NCBI RefSeq assembly: GCF_000285535.1
Contig: NZ_HE610987.1
Location: 491,775-555,774 of the forward strand
Direction: 5' to 3'
Length of the DNA: 64,000 bases
DNA from: Bacillus timonensis
Lineage (GTDB): Bacteria; Bacillota; Bacilli; Bacillales; Bacillaceae_L
Positions within the stretch are counted from its first letter, which is position 1. Each line of letters starts with the position of its first letter. Positions 25,618 through 37,889 of the stretch are shown piece after piece. The notes under the pieces were generated by a model. The model was not told the DNA's origin. It did not search any database and was given only the letters and a program-made list of their open reading frames with translations. Position numbers and translations under genes: made by a program.

Positions 25618-25636
25618 CAGAGATGCTACCCTTTTC
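25612..25636 (+). terminator. Terminator of MFS gene
   Basis: GGGTAGCA-GAGA-TGCTACCC followed by TTTT; the stem contains the stop codon. Confidence 0.9.
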
Positions 25637-25678
25637 TAATTCTTTCACTCCACTAACCGGATGAAGATCTAATAGGAG

Positions 25679-25709
25679 CCACAGGAACCGTCCCCGTGGT
25701 CCCTGGTCC
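25679..25709. repeat. Dispersed GGAACCNGTCCCCGTGG repeat, copy 1
   Basis: GGAACCGTCCCCGTGGTCC here closely matches GGAACCTGTCCCCGTGGACC at 58327-58346, and a related GGGACAGGTCC-TTGTCCC occurs at 28959-28978. All three lie just after the 3' end or in the 5' flank of genes. It is probably a short intergenic repeat of Bacillaceae. Confidence 0.55.
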
Positions 25710-26639
25710 CTATAAAGCTTCTCCAAGGAATTTTGCTAGTTCGAGCATTCCATATTTTTCGGCTTTGGCCTCGGCGTCGGAATTGTAGTTTGTGTTTGTG
25801 TTTACATCGTAGGTGAAGGTTTCACCTGCAGCATTTTTCACAAATTCAATACCCGCTACATCAATTTTAACTGCTTTTAGAAAGGCTTCGTAACGCGCAA
25901 TCAATTCTGGATCAACATCTTCTGTTATTTCGAACTTAGGACGCACTTCCGCCTCATCCCCTACAGGACAAAACTGATCTCCAATCTGGCAAGCATCTGC
26001 TGGGCATAGCTCAAAACCGTCTGATGTATCGACTCTGACAGAATAGATATATTTGCCACCCACAAATTCTGCTCTTGTAATATACGATTCTGGTGATTGG
26101 ATATACTCCTGAATCAATGTAATTCCATCAATCGGCTCTTCAAACGCAGGGCTGTTCACATATGATTTTAATGCTTCTACTGATTGAAATAATTGCACCC
26201 CAAGCCCCTTACCAGCTCGATTATGCTTTGTGATAAAAGGCGTTGTCCCTAACTTTTCAGCTGCTTCTATGATTTGCTCAAGGCCGACCGCACCGATTGT
26301 TTTCGGAGTACGAATACCATTTGCTTCAAGTGCTGTGTATTGTTTAATTTTGCTTAACTCAAGACGTAAGGCATTACTGCCATTAAATACAGTACGATTA
26401 TGAAATTCTAGCCAATCAAGAATCCCACCGGTCAACTCAGGTGCAAATCGGTGATCTCTTGTATGCGAAGAAGCACTCATTCGATTATAAAACACACCCT
26501 CAGGTGGAACCGATGTTAAATCAATTAATCCTTTATCAAGATGCCATGCCTCATATGGAAGTTGTAATTCATCTAATCGTTTTGTTAAATGGGCAGTCCA
26601 CTCATCGTTTTCATGAATAATATATATTTTTTTAGACAT
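25710..26639 (-). CDS. ATP-grasp domain protein (RimK/glutathione synthetase-like)
   Basis: A 309-residue ATP-grasp enzyme of unknown substrate. The N-terminal part (1-90) is a pre-ATP-grasp fold. TPFITKHNRAGKGLGVQLF (near residue 140) carries the ATP-binding Lys and the Gly-rich loop. IQEYIQSPESYITRAEFV follows. The C-terminal FTYDVNTNTNYN gives the Mg-binding Asp/Asn residues. Such enzymes join a carboxylate to an amine through an acyl-phosphate. It is monocistronic and faces away from queF, with no biosynthetic neighbours that would point to a product. Confidence 0.8.
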   Translation of the reverse strand: MSKKIYIIHENDEWTAHLTKRLDELQLPYEAWHLDKGLIDLTSVPPEGVFYNRMSASSHTRDHRFAPELTGGILDWLEFHNRTVFNGSNALRLELSKIKQYTALEANGIRTPKTIGAVGLEQIIEAAEKLGTTPFITKHNRAGKGLGVQLFQSVEALKSYVNSPAFEEPIDGITLIQEYIQSPESYITRAEFVGGKYIYSVRVDTSDGFELCPADACQIGDQFCPVGDEAEVRPKFEITEDVDPELIARYEAFLKAVKIDVAGIEFVKNAAGETFTYDVNTNTNYNSDAEAKAEKYGMLELAKFLGEAL

Positions 26640-26749
26640 TCGAATTCTCCTTAATCCCCATTATTCTTATATGTATTATCTTATTTCATCAAACAATGAT
26701 GTGCAAACAAAAAGAACCGTAGAAACGGTTCTCACTATGTGCTTTACGC

Positions 26750-27250
26750 TTATCGGTTATCTACTTTCTCAGGGTAAAGGTCATGGTTCATCAAACGGAA
26801 CTGTGCCATTTCCTCATATTTCGTACCTGGCTTCCCATAGTTACACCATGGATCAATCGAAATTCCACCACGTGGCGTGAATTTCCCCCATACTTCGATG
26901 TAACGAGGATCAAGAAGTTTAATAAGGTCATTCATGATAATGTTCACGCAATCCTCGTGAAAATCGCCATGATTCCGAAAACTAAATAAATATAATTTTA
27001 AAGACTTACTTTCAACAATCTTCTTATCTGGGATATATGAAATGTACATTGTTGCAAAGTCCGGCTGGTGCGTAAGTGGGCAAAGACTCGTGAACTCTGG
27101 GCAATTGAACTTTACAAAATAATCACGGTCTGTATGTAAATTGTCGACCGCCTCCAAAACTTCTGGTGCATAATCAAAACTATATTGCGTGTTTTGATTC
27201 CCAAGTAATGTTAAATCCTTCAATCCTTCTTCATGACTTCTTCCAGACAT
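26750..27250 (-). CDS. queF: NADPH-dependent 7-cyano-7-deazaguanine reductase
   Basis: A 166-residue type I Que[24 protein letters not shown] (near residue 48) has the catalytic Cys and the downstream Asp, and the QueF motif [20 protein letters not shown] follows. It reduces preQ0 to preQ1 in queuosine synthesis, in the cytoplasm. The start is ATG 27250 after GGGAGG; the longer frame to 27301 lacks a ribosome site. Upstream is a preQ1-I riboswitch with a terminator, which fits feedback control by the product. Confidence 0.97.
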   Translation of the reverse strand: MSGRSHEEGLKDLTLLGNQNTQYSFDYAPEVLEAVDNLHTDRDYFVKFNCPEFTSLCPLTHQPDFATMYISYIPDKKIVESKSLKLYLFSFRNHGDFHEDCVNIIMNDLIKLLDPRYIEVWGKFTPRGGISIDPWCNYGKPGTKYEEMAQFRLMNHDLYPEKVDNR

Positions 27251-27344
27251 AAAAAAACCTCCCTGTAAAATGTTGTCCCAACATCTTATAGAGTGATTCA
27301 CCTTCTACCTATCTATTTTGCAAAAACTAGGATGGATAAAAATA

Positions 27345-27375
27345 CGAAAAAAGCCACGTCCAATATGGACATGGC
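27345..27375 (-). terminator. Riboswitch-controlled terminator before queF
   Basis: On the minus strand GCCATGTCC-ATATT-GGACGTGGC is followed by TTTTTT. It is the expression platform of the preQ1 riboswitch just upstream. Confidence 0.9.
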
Positions 27376-27377
27376 AT

Positions 27378-27440
27378 AATGTCATGTATCCATAGTTTTT
27401 TATAGAGGGTTTTCAGCTATGAACCTCTCCCGATGACATT
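27378..27440 (-). promoter_or_regulatory. preQ1-I riboswitch
   Basis: The minus-strand sequence AGAGGTTCATAGCTGAAAAC (27428-27409) followed by CCTCTATAAAAAACTA (27408-27393) has the class I preQ1 aptamer pattern: stem AGAGG/CCTCT, the conserved loop and the A-rich pseudoknot tail. ATGACATT (27433-27440, + strand) is perfectly complementary to AATGTCAT (27378-27385), and this long-range pair around the aptamer could act in switching with the terminator at 27353-27375. Confidence 0.92.
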
Positions 27441-27549
27441 CGGGTATCCATATCATATCTTATAAGACTCTTTGTAAAACGTCAAGATAAGACATGATCA
27501 TCTTCTTTGTTAAAAAGTAGCAGTACACGATAACCGTTTCCCTCGTCCT

Positions 27550-28890
27550 TCATTTTACTCTTCTTGCAGCCTGCTGAATTGGGTCCCAAACCCCATTGTA
27601 TGGGGGTGCATATGCTAAGTCTAAATCTACTAATTCCTCAATTGTCATGGAGTGAAAAAGGGAAGTTGATAGTACATCTATTCGTTTATCTACACCTCTT
27701 TCACCAATGATTTGTCCGCCAAGAAGCTTATGGGTTTCTTTATGATAGACCAATTTCACGGTCATCTTTTTCGCATCTGGATAATAGCCCGCAATGTCTC
27801 GCGCCTGAATGGCTACAGAAGCAACCGGTATATTCAACCCTTCCGCTTCCTTTTCAGAAAGTCCAGTTCTTCCAAGAGTTAAATCAAAAAATTTCATAAC
27901 CGATGTTCCTACAACGCCTTTAAAGGTTTTATGTAAATTAACCATATTTAAGCCCGCAATCTGACCTTGTTTGTTTGCATGAGTACCAAGGGGAATATAA
28001 TCATCCCGCTCTTTTATTCGATGAAACTGTGTTGCACAGTCTCCAGCAGCAAAAATATCCTTAACATTTGTTTGCATACAGGAATTTACTTGGATTGCTC
28101 CCTTCACCCCGGTTACGATTCCAGCTTCCTTACTAAATTCTGTATTTGGTTTAACTCCCACCGCAATTAACACCAAATCTGTTTTGATTTCACCTTTATC
28201 TGTTTTTACATACTCAACAAAACTTTCCCCGATAAAACCCTCTACAGTTTCACCAAGCCTAAGCTTGATATTTTGCTTCATTGCTTCATCATGAACAAGG
28301 TCTGCAAGTTCTCGATCAAAAATGCCAGCAAGCTGCTCATTTCTATCAATGATAGTTACATTTTTACCTAATTCCACAAAGTTTTCAGCCATTTCAATGC
28401 CGATATAACCTCCTCCAATGATGGTTACATCTTTTATATCACGGTATCCTTTGTATAAGTAATCTAAAATTTCTTCGGTATCCGGTATTGTCTTTAAAGT
28501 GAATATGCCCTGTAGTGTTTTTCCTTCCCAGTTCGGCACAACTGGACTTGCCCCTGTTGCAATAAGTAACCGATCATAAGCAAGATCAAAGGTTTCTCCA
28601 GTGGAATGGTTCACTCCTGTCACAACCTTTTGTGTCGCATCAATGCTTTTCACCTCATGAAAAACTCGAGCATCAATTCCATATTTTTCTTGAAATTCCT
28701 TTTGCGTTCTTGCTATCACTTTATTTGTGGACTCAATCTTCCCTCCTATTACATAGGGCAACCCACATTGACCATATGAATAGTTCCCTCCTTTTTCGAG
28801 TACCGTAATCGAATGTCCTGTACTATTCCGTACAATCTGCATAGCAGCACTCATTCCCGCTGCATCTCCACCAATAATAATAAAATGCAT
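27550..28890 (-). CDS. cdr: CoA-disulfide reductase (pyridine nucleotide-disulfide oxidoreductase)
   Basis: A 446-residue flavoprotein. FAD-binding GGDAAGMSAA begins at residue 8. The single active-site Cys lies in NYSYGQCGLPYVIGG near residue 43, the hallmark of CoA-disulfide reductases and related NADH oxidases. The NADH-binding GGGYIGIEMAENF lies near residue 160, and the second FAD motif VKDIFAAGDCA near residue 275. There is no C-terminal rhodanese domain. Role: keeps coenzyme A reduced in organisms that use CoA or bacillithiol as thiol buffer. It is transcribed alone, diverging from glutamate dehydrogenase. Confidence 0.88.
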   Translation of the reverse strand: MHFIIIGGDAAGMSAAMQIVRNSTGHSITVLEKGGNYSYGQCGLPYVIGGKIESTNKVIARTQKEFQEKYGIDARVFHEVKSIDATQKVVTGVNHSTGETFDLAYDRLLIATGASPVVPNWEGKTLQGIFTLKTIPDTEEILDYLYKGYRDIKDVTIIGGGYIGIEMAENFVELGKNVTIIDRNEQLAGIFDRELADLVHDEAMKQNIKLRLGETVEGFIGESFVEYVKTDKGEIKTDLVLIAVGVKPNTEFSKEAGIVTGVKGAIQVNSCMQTNVKDIFAAGDCATQFHRIKERDDYIPLGTHANKQGQIAGLNMVNLHKTFKGVVGTSVMKFFDLTLGRTGLSEKEAEGLNIPVASVAIQARDIAGYYPDAKKMTVKLVYHKETHKLLGGQIIGERGVDKRIDVLSTSLFHSMTIEELVDLDLAYAPPYNGVWDPIQQAARRVK

Positions 28891-28950
28891 CTCTATCCCT
28901 CCATCCTGTTATTTTCCTTTATTTCGCGACTTTTAAACCAACATCTTATT

Positions 28951-28980
28951 TGGGACACAGGGACAGGTCCGTTGTCCCAG
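28951..28980. repeat. Dispersed repeat, copy 2
   Basis: TGGGACACAGGGACAGGTCC followed by GTTGTCCCAG is related, in reverse complement, to the copies at 25679-25709 and 58321-58350. It also forms TGGGACA/TGTCCCA-type complementarity with itself. It lies in the 5' flank shared by cdr and the dehydrogenase gene. Confidence 0.45.
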
Positions 28981-29057
28981 TATAAAATGGAGGCTCACAG
29001 AACCAATCCACAATTCTCAACCCCACATAATCTTTCTCCATGTGTTACAATTAATTG

Positions 29058-29072
29058 TAACAACGCTTTCAA
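29058..29072 (+). promoter_or_regulatory. Probable cre box before glutamate dehydrogenase
   Basis: The reverse complement TTGAAAGCGTTGTTA matches the cre consensus at all fixed positions but the last C. It sits just before the ribosome site. Catabolite repression of a degradative glutamate dehydrogenase is known in Bacillus (rocG). Confidence 0.55.
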
Positions 29073-29087
29073 CAAGGAGGAATGAAA

Positions 29088-30464
29088 TTGAATAAAACAA
29101 AACAGATTGTTCAAAAATCATTAGATGCCTTAATGAAGGATGATACCTTTATTCCTGAGCTAACGGGGGAAACCCGAGAGCAAGCTTTTACCTCACTCGC
29201 CTCAATACTTTCTACTCCGAATCATGTACATAAATCTTTTTTACGAATTCCATTAGAAAATGGTAAAGTCGTTCGCATTCCAGCCTACCGTGTTCAGCAT
29301 AATAATGCTTTAGGTCCTTACAAAGGGGGAATTCGTTTCCACGAAACCGTTAATGAGGATGAAGTGATTAATCTTGCATCTTTAATGACTTTAAAAAATG
29401 CCCTTCATGACGTTCCTTTCGGCGGAGGAAAAGGTGGCCTCGTGGTCAATCCTCGAACACTTTCTGAAAAGGAACTACATTTAATTTGTAAAAAATACGT
29501 TCGATACTTTGCAGACAGTCTCGGTCCTGATAAGGATATTCCTGCACCTGACGTGGGTTCAGGGGAGCGTGAGATGGATTGGATGATGGCTGAATATAAA
29601 AGTATTCGACCTGGCACGCCCTATCGTGGTAGTTTTACTGGAAAAAGCGTGGTCAACGGTGGCTCATTAGGAAGACGTGAAGCTACAGGAAAAGGAGTAT
29701 ATTTTACCTTCCGTTATCTCTTTCATGATTTTCTTAAAAGCCAAAAAAGATTACTTTCCAAAACCGACAATGTGTTTGCAAAGACGGTTGCTGCATTTGA
29801 AAATAAACCATTAAAGCTTGCTGTCCAAGGCTTTGGTAATGTTGGTTCAGTAGCAGCCTTAGAAGCTTATCAATGTTCCAATCTACAAAATAAAATTGTG
29901 GCGGTTAGTGACCGAAACATTTCATTGTTCAATGAGGACGGTTTGAACATTCCTTCTCTCGTAAAATTCACTAAGGGTAACAAAGGGGACCTCCCTGTAT
30001 CTGACGAGGAATTGGCTGTTGCTGGAGTGAAGGCAGATATTCTTGACCGAGAGGCTATTCTTTATCTAGAGGTAGATGCGCTTATTCTCGCAGCCTTGGA
30101 GGATCAAATCCATAACGATAATATGGAGAAAATAAAAGCACCGATTATTGTCGAGGGGGCGAATGCACCGATTACAAAGGATGCGGACGATTTCTTGAGT
30201 AAAAAAGGTGTGTTTATTATACCCGACATCCTTGCCAATGCGGGCGGAGTTATCGTTTCTTACTTAGAGTGGTTACAAGGGCGTGAAACTCAATTTTATT
30301 CCGAGGAAGAAGTGTTTAGTCAGCTATTTAAGAAAATGAAAGAAACATTGGATTCGATTTTACCGGCGTTTTTCGGTGATTCCTTCACTTTAAGACAAAA
30401 TTGTTATATTCAATCTGTGATGCGATTATCGACAGTTCTATATCGCCAAGGAAAACTGTATTAA
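29088..30464 (+). CDS. Glutamate dehydrogenase (Glu/Leu/Phe/Val family)
   Basis: A 458-residue NAD(P)-dependent amino-acid dehydrogenase. PYKGGIRFHETVNEDEV and the lysine region PFGGGKGGLVV (near residue 107) are the substrate site. IPAPDVGSGEREMDWM follows, and VQGFGNVGSVAALE is the dinucleotide fold. It is about 30 residues longer than RocG/GudB because of an insert (about 205-240) before the nucleotide fold. I prefer TTG 29088, seven bases after AAGGAGG; ATG 29082 is only one base from that site. Role: interconversion of glutamate and 2-oxoglutarate. A cre-like box suggests a catabolic enzyme. Exact amino-acid preference is not proven. Confidence 0.9.
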   Translation: MNKTKQIVQKSLDALMKDDTFIPELTGETREQAFTSLASILSTPNHVHKSFLRIPLENGKVVRIPAYRVQHNNALGPYKGGIRFHETVNEDEVINLASLMTLKNALHDVPFGGGKGGLVVNPRTLSEKELHLICKKYVRYFADSLGPDKDIPAPDVGSGEREMDWMMAEYKSIRPGTPYRGSFTGKSVVNGGSLGRREATGKGVYFTFRYLFHDFLKSQKRLLSKTDNVFAKTVAAFENKPLKLAVQGFGNVGSVAALEAYQCSNLQNKIVAVSDRNISLFNEDGLNIPSLVKFTKGNKGDLPVSDEELAVAGVKADILDREAILYLEVDALILAALEDQIHNDNMEKIKAPIIVEGANAPITKDADDFLSKKGVFIIPDILANAGGVIVSYLEWLQGRETQFYSEEEVFSQLFKKMKETLDSILPAFFGDSFTLRQNCYIQSVMRLSTVLYRQGKLY

Positions 30465-30472
30465 TGAAAGGT

Positions 30473-30498
30473 AAAAGCGGCAGCCTGGGCCGCTTTTT
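30473..30498 (+). terminator. Terminator of glutamate dehydrogenase
   Basis: AAAGCGGC and GCCGCTTT form a short-loop stem followed by T residues. Confidence 0.85.
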
Positions 30499-30540
30499 AT
30501 ATTGGCTAGTGAAGGGATTTTCAAGTCTCGTTACCTTGCG

Positions 30541-30800
30541 AATAGTCGTTCATCCGCCTTATGAAAGACTTTCTAAATCTTGTTGTCTCGCTAATGGTCC
30601 TTCATCCGCCTTATGAAGGACTCTCTAAATCTTGTTGTCTCGCTAATGGTCCTTCATCCACCTTATGAAGTACACTCCGAACTTCGTTTTCTCACGAACA
30701 GTCCTGCTTCCACTTTATGAGGGACTCTCAGAAACTCGTTTTCTCACGAACAGTCCTTCATCCGCCTTATGGATGTCCCCAATCCTCGTTTTCTCGCCAA
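30541..30800. repeat. Tandem hairpin repeat array 2 (52-bp units)
   Basis: About five head-to-tail copies with an exact 52-bp period: the CATCCGCCTTATGA-type landmark recurs at 30551, 30603, 30655, 30707 and 30759. Each unit is an inverted repeat: ATGAAGGAC (30613-30621) with GTCCTTCAT (30649-30657), and ATGAGGGAC (30717-30725) with GTCCTTCAT (30753-30761). Later units add an inner TTCGT/ACGAA pair. It fills the convergent gap between the dehydrogenase terminator and uxuA. There are no unique spacers, so it is not CRISPR. The architecture matches array 1, with different stem bases. Confidence 0.85.
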
Positions 30801-30806
30801 AAATCC

Positions 30807-31889
30807 TTAAAGCACTTCTTTTTCCTTTACTCTTTTCTCTAGACTATCCCAAACACCTAACATATACATAACACCCATTGCACGATCATATAGTCCATAA
30901 CCAGGTCTGCAATGTTTTTCTTCTCCCCACAGATGACGGCCGTGATCTGGACGTGCGAATCCTTTAAATCCAAGGTCATGATAAGCTTTTATCACCTCGT
31001 AAATATCAACACTTCCATCTTTGCCACGATGAGATACTTCAATAAAATCTCCATTCTCAAATACTTTAATGTTTCGAATATGAGCAAAATGGATTCGGTC
31101 ATGGAATTCTCGAATCATGGTAGGTAAATCATTTTCTGGATTAGAACCTAATGAGCCAGTACAAAATGTTAACCCATTATATGGACTATCAACAAGGTCT
31201 AGTATTCTTTTAATATTATCCCGACTATGTACAATGCGTGGTAACCCGAAGATTGGCCATGGTGGATCATCTGGGTGGATCGCCATTTTTACATCATGCT
31301 CCTCACAAACAGGTATGACCCTTTCTAAGAAATACTTTAAATTCTCAACAAGTTTTTCTTCTGTTACGTCTTCATAGGCAGTAAATAATTCATCTAATTT
31401 TTCTAAACGCTCAGGCTCCCATCCAGGCATTGAAAAATTACCATTACCTAGAATTCGTTTTACCATTTCATTCGGATTATCCGTAATAGCCGATTTTTCA
31501 TAGAAAAAGGCATTTGAACCGTCTGGTAGTTCTTTAAATAAATCTGTTCTCGTCCAATCAAAAACAGGCATGAAGTTATAGCAGATTACTTTAACTCCCA
31601 CACTAGCAAGTTTTTTAATCGTATCTATATAAATATCAATATATTTATCTCTAGTTGGTAGACCAATTTTTATATCATCGTGAACATTTACACTTTCAAC
31701 TATTTCTGGGCTAAATCCTTTACTACGGATTTGTTTAACAACTTCTTGAATTCTCTCGATTTCCCACACTTCACCTGCAACTTTATCATGGAGTGACCAA
31801 ACGATTCCCTCCACACCTGGAATTTGGCGTATATGGTCAAGTGTTATTGAATCGTTCCCCTCTCCATACCATCTCCAAGACATTTTCAT
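30807..31889 (-). CDS. uxuA: D-mannonate dehydratase
   Basis: A 360-residue UxuA with the family N-terminus MSWRWYGEGNDSITLDHIRQ, the metal-site text CEEHDVKMAIHPDDPPWP near residue 210, FCTGSLGSN and the C-terminal FARPDHGRHLWGEE. It dehydrates D-mannonate to 2-keto-3-deoxygluconate in the glucuronate branch, in the cytoplasm. It is the last gene of the GH2-GH51-NIF3-like-uxuA unit. The other pathway enzymes (oxidoreductase, KdgK, KdgA) are about 14 kb away in the same cluster. ATG 31889 or 31883 are both possible starts. Confidence 0.96.
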   Translation of the reverse strand: MKMSWRWYGEGNDSITLDHIRQIPGVEGIVWSLHDKVAGEVWEIERIQEVVKQIRSKGFSPEIVESVNVHDDIKIGLPTRDKYIDIYIDTIKKLASVGVKVICYNFMPVFDWTRTDLFKELPDGSNAFFYEKSAITDNPNEMVKRILGNGNFSMPGWEPERLEKLDELFTAYEDVTEEKLVENLKYFLERVIPVCEEHDVKMAIHPDDPPWPIFGLPRIVHSRDNIKRILDLVDSPYNGLTFCTGSLGSNPENDLPTMIREFHDRIHFAHIRNIKVFENGDFIEVSHRGKDGSVDIYEVIKAYHDLGFKGFARPDHGRHLWGEEKHCRPGYGLYDRAMGVMYMLGVWDSLEKRVKEKEVL

Positions 31890-31938
31890 CGTACATCAGC
31901 TCTCCTCAGTTTGAATGGATTACTCTTGATGATTTCTA

Positions 31939-32730
31939 TTACATCATTTCAAAGCAAGATTCATTTGGAATAAAATATACCGGAATTTCCTGAAACATCT
32001 GTTGCAACTTATCCGCTAAATAGCTCATACCAGGTTCTTCACTTTCTGCATGTCCTATAACAAGTAACGCTTTTTCTTTTCCTTGACTAATGGAATCCCT
32101 TACATATTCAGGAGTCTCCCATTCAGGTCCTTCTCCGTATATCACTAAGTCAAGATCATGATTTTCAAAGAAAGGAATAGCTGTTGAGCCAGAACCTCTA
32201 TACCCAACTAATATACCAACTCGCTTAACTTGCTTTTCTGGATTCCCCATAAAGCGTACATATTTTATGTGTAATTTATTCTTCAAATGGTCAGCAACTT
32301 CTTTTGCGGTCATTCCAGGTAGGGAGATAATAGTCGCTGCTGGTTGATGCTCCACAACATAATCATCCCAACCAAGATTAGTAACTAAGCCCAACATAAT
32401 GCCATCAGGCTGATATCTATGCCAATAGTCATGAAAACGAAAAATGGCAATACCGGAGTCCTTGATTAGTTTCTTCTTTTGATCAATGACTTCGTTTTTT
32501 CCAAAATCGGTTTGATCCCAATGGCTATAAAATAGGCCTTCATGTGTTATTAGCAGATTTGCTCCCAATTCAATTGCTTTATGAATCGTATTATAAGTGG
32601 GCATAAATGAAACAGCGATACCTGTTACTTGTGAACTTGGTAATCCAGATTTTAAGGTATCCACTGTATTCTCTATATGACCTAACGAAGTTGTTAAATG
32701 ATTGATAATATCTTGAACAGTTACCTCCAT
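31939..32730 (-). CDS. NIF3-like (DUF34) dinuclear-metal protein in the xylan cluster
   Basis: A 263-residue single-domain NIF3/YbgI-type protein without the PII-like insert of longer members. ANLLITHEGLFYSHWDQ (near residue 58) replaces the usual His-His metal pair by His-Glu. FRFHDYWHRY supplies His/Asp near residue 97, and VIGHAESEEPG near residue 225 keeps the His-x3-Glu pair. A dinuclear site is therefore plausible. The family has long been annotated as GTP cyclohydrolase type 2 without firm support. Here it sits between an arabinofuranosidase and mannonate dehydratase in one transcript, so a hydrolase or lactonase-like step on a sugar acid or ester is a fair hypothesis. No activity can be assigned. 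Confidence 0.82.
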   Translation of the reverse strand: MEVTVQDIINHLTTSLGHIENTVDTLKSGLPSSQVTGIAVSFMPTYNTIHKAIELGANLLITHEGLFYSHWDQTDFGKNEVIDQKKKLIKDSGIAIFRFHDYWHRYQPDGIMLGLVTNLGWDDYVVEHQPAATIISLPGMTAKEVADHLKNKLHIKYVRFMGNPEKQVKRVGILVGYRGSGSTAIPFFENHDLDLVIYGEGPEWETPEYVRDSISQGKEKALLVIGHAESEEPGMSYLADKLQQMFQEIPVYFIPNESCFEMM

Positions 32731-32781
32731 ACCCCATGTCCTTCCATAAAAAGATTCGGTACCAATGTCTTCATTCCAAAA

Positions 32782-37753
<4,972 letters not shown>

Positions 37754-37819
37754 GACGAATATGTTCCTCCCCTATAGGTGAGTAGGCACCTTATTTGGTT
37801 CCTAAAGTCTAAACGATTT

Positions 37820-37856
37820 AAAAAAGGGAACTATATTTCTACGATAGTTCCCTGTT
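37820..37856 (-). terminator. Terminator after the GH67 gene
   Basis: On the minus strand GGGAACTAT pairs with ATAGTTCCC around CGTAGAA and is followed by TTTTTT. It splits the ABC-GH67 operon from the GH2-uxuA unit. Confidence 0.9.
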
Positions 37857-37889
37857 CATTTATAGATATCTATTACTTACTTGGTATGC

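Noticed and set aside
26671-26989. Two short + strand frames over the queF 3' half
   Set aside because: Antisense to conserved QueF motifs and without ribosome sites.
30541-30800. CRISPR-like periodic repeat
   Set aside because: The 52-bp unit repeats along its whole length, with no unique spacers between conserved repeats and no cas genes nearby.
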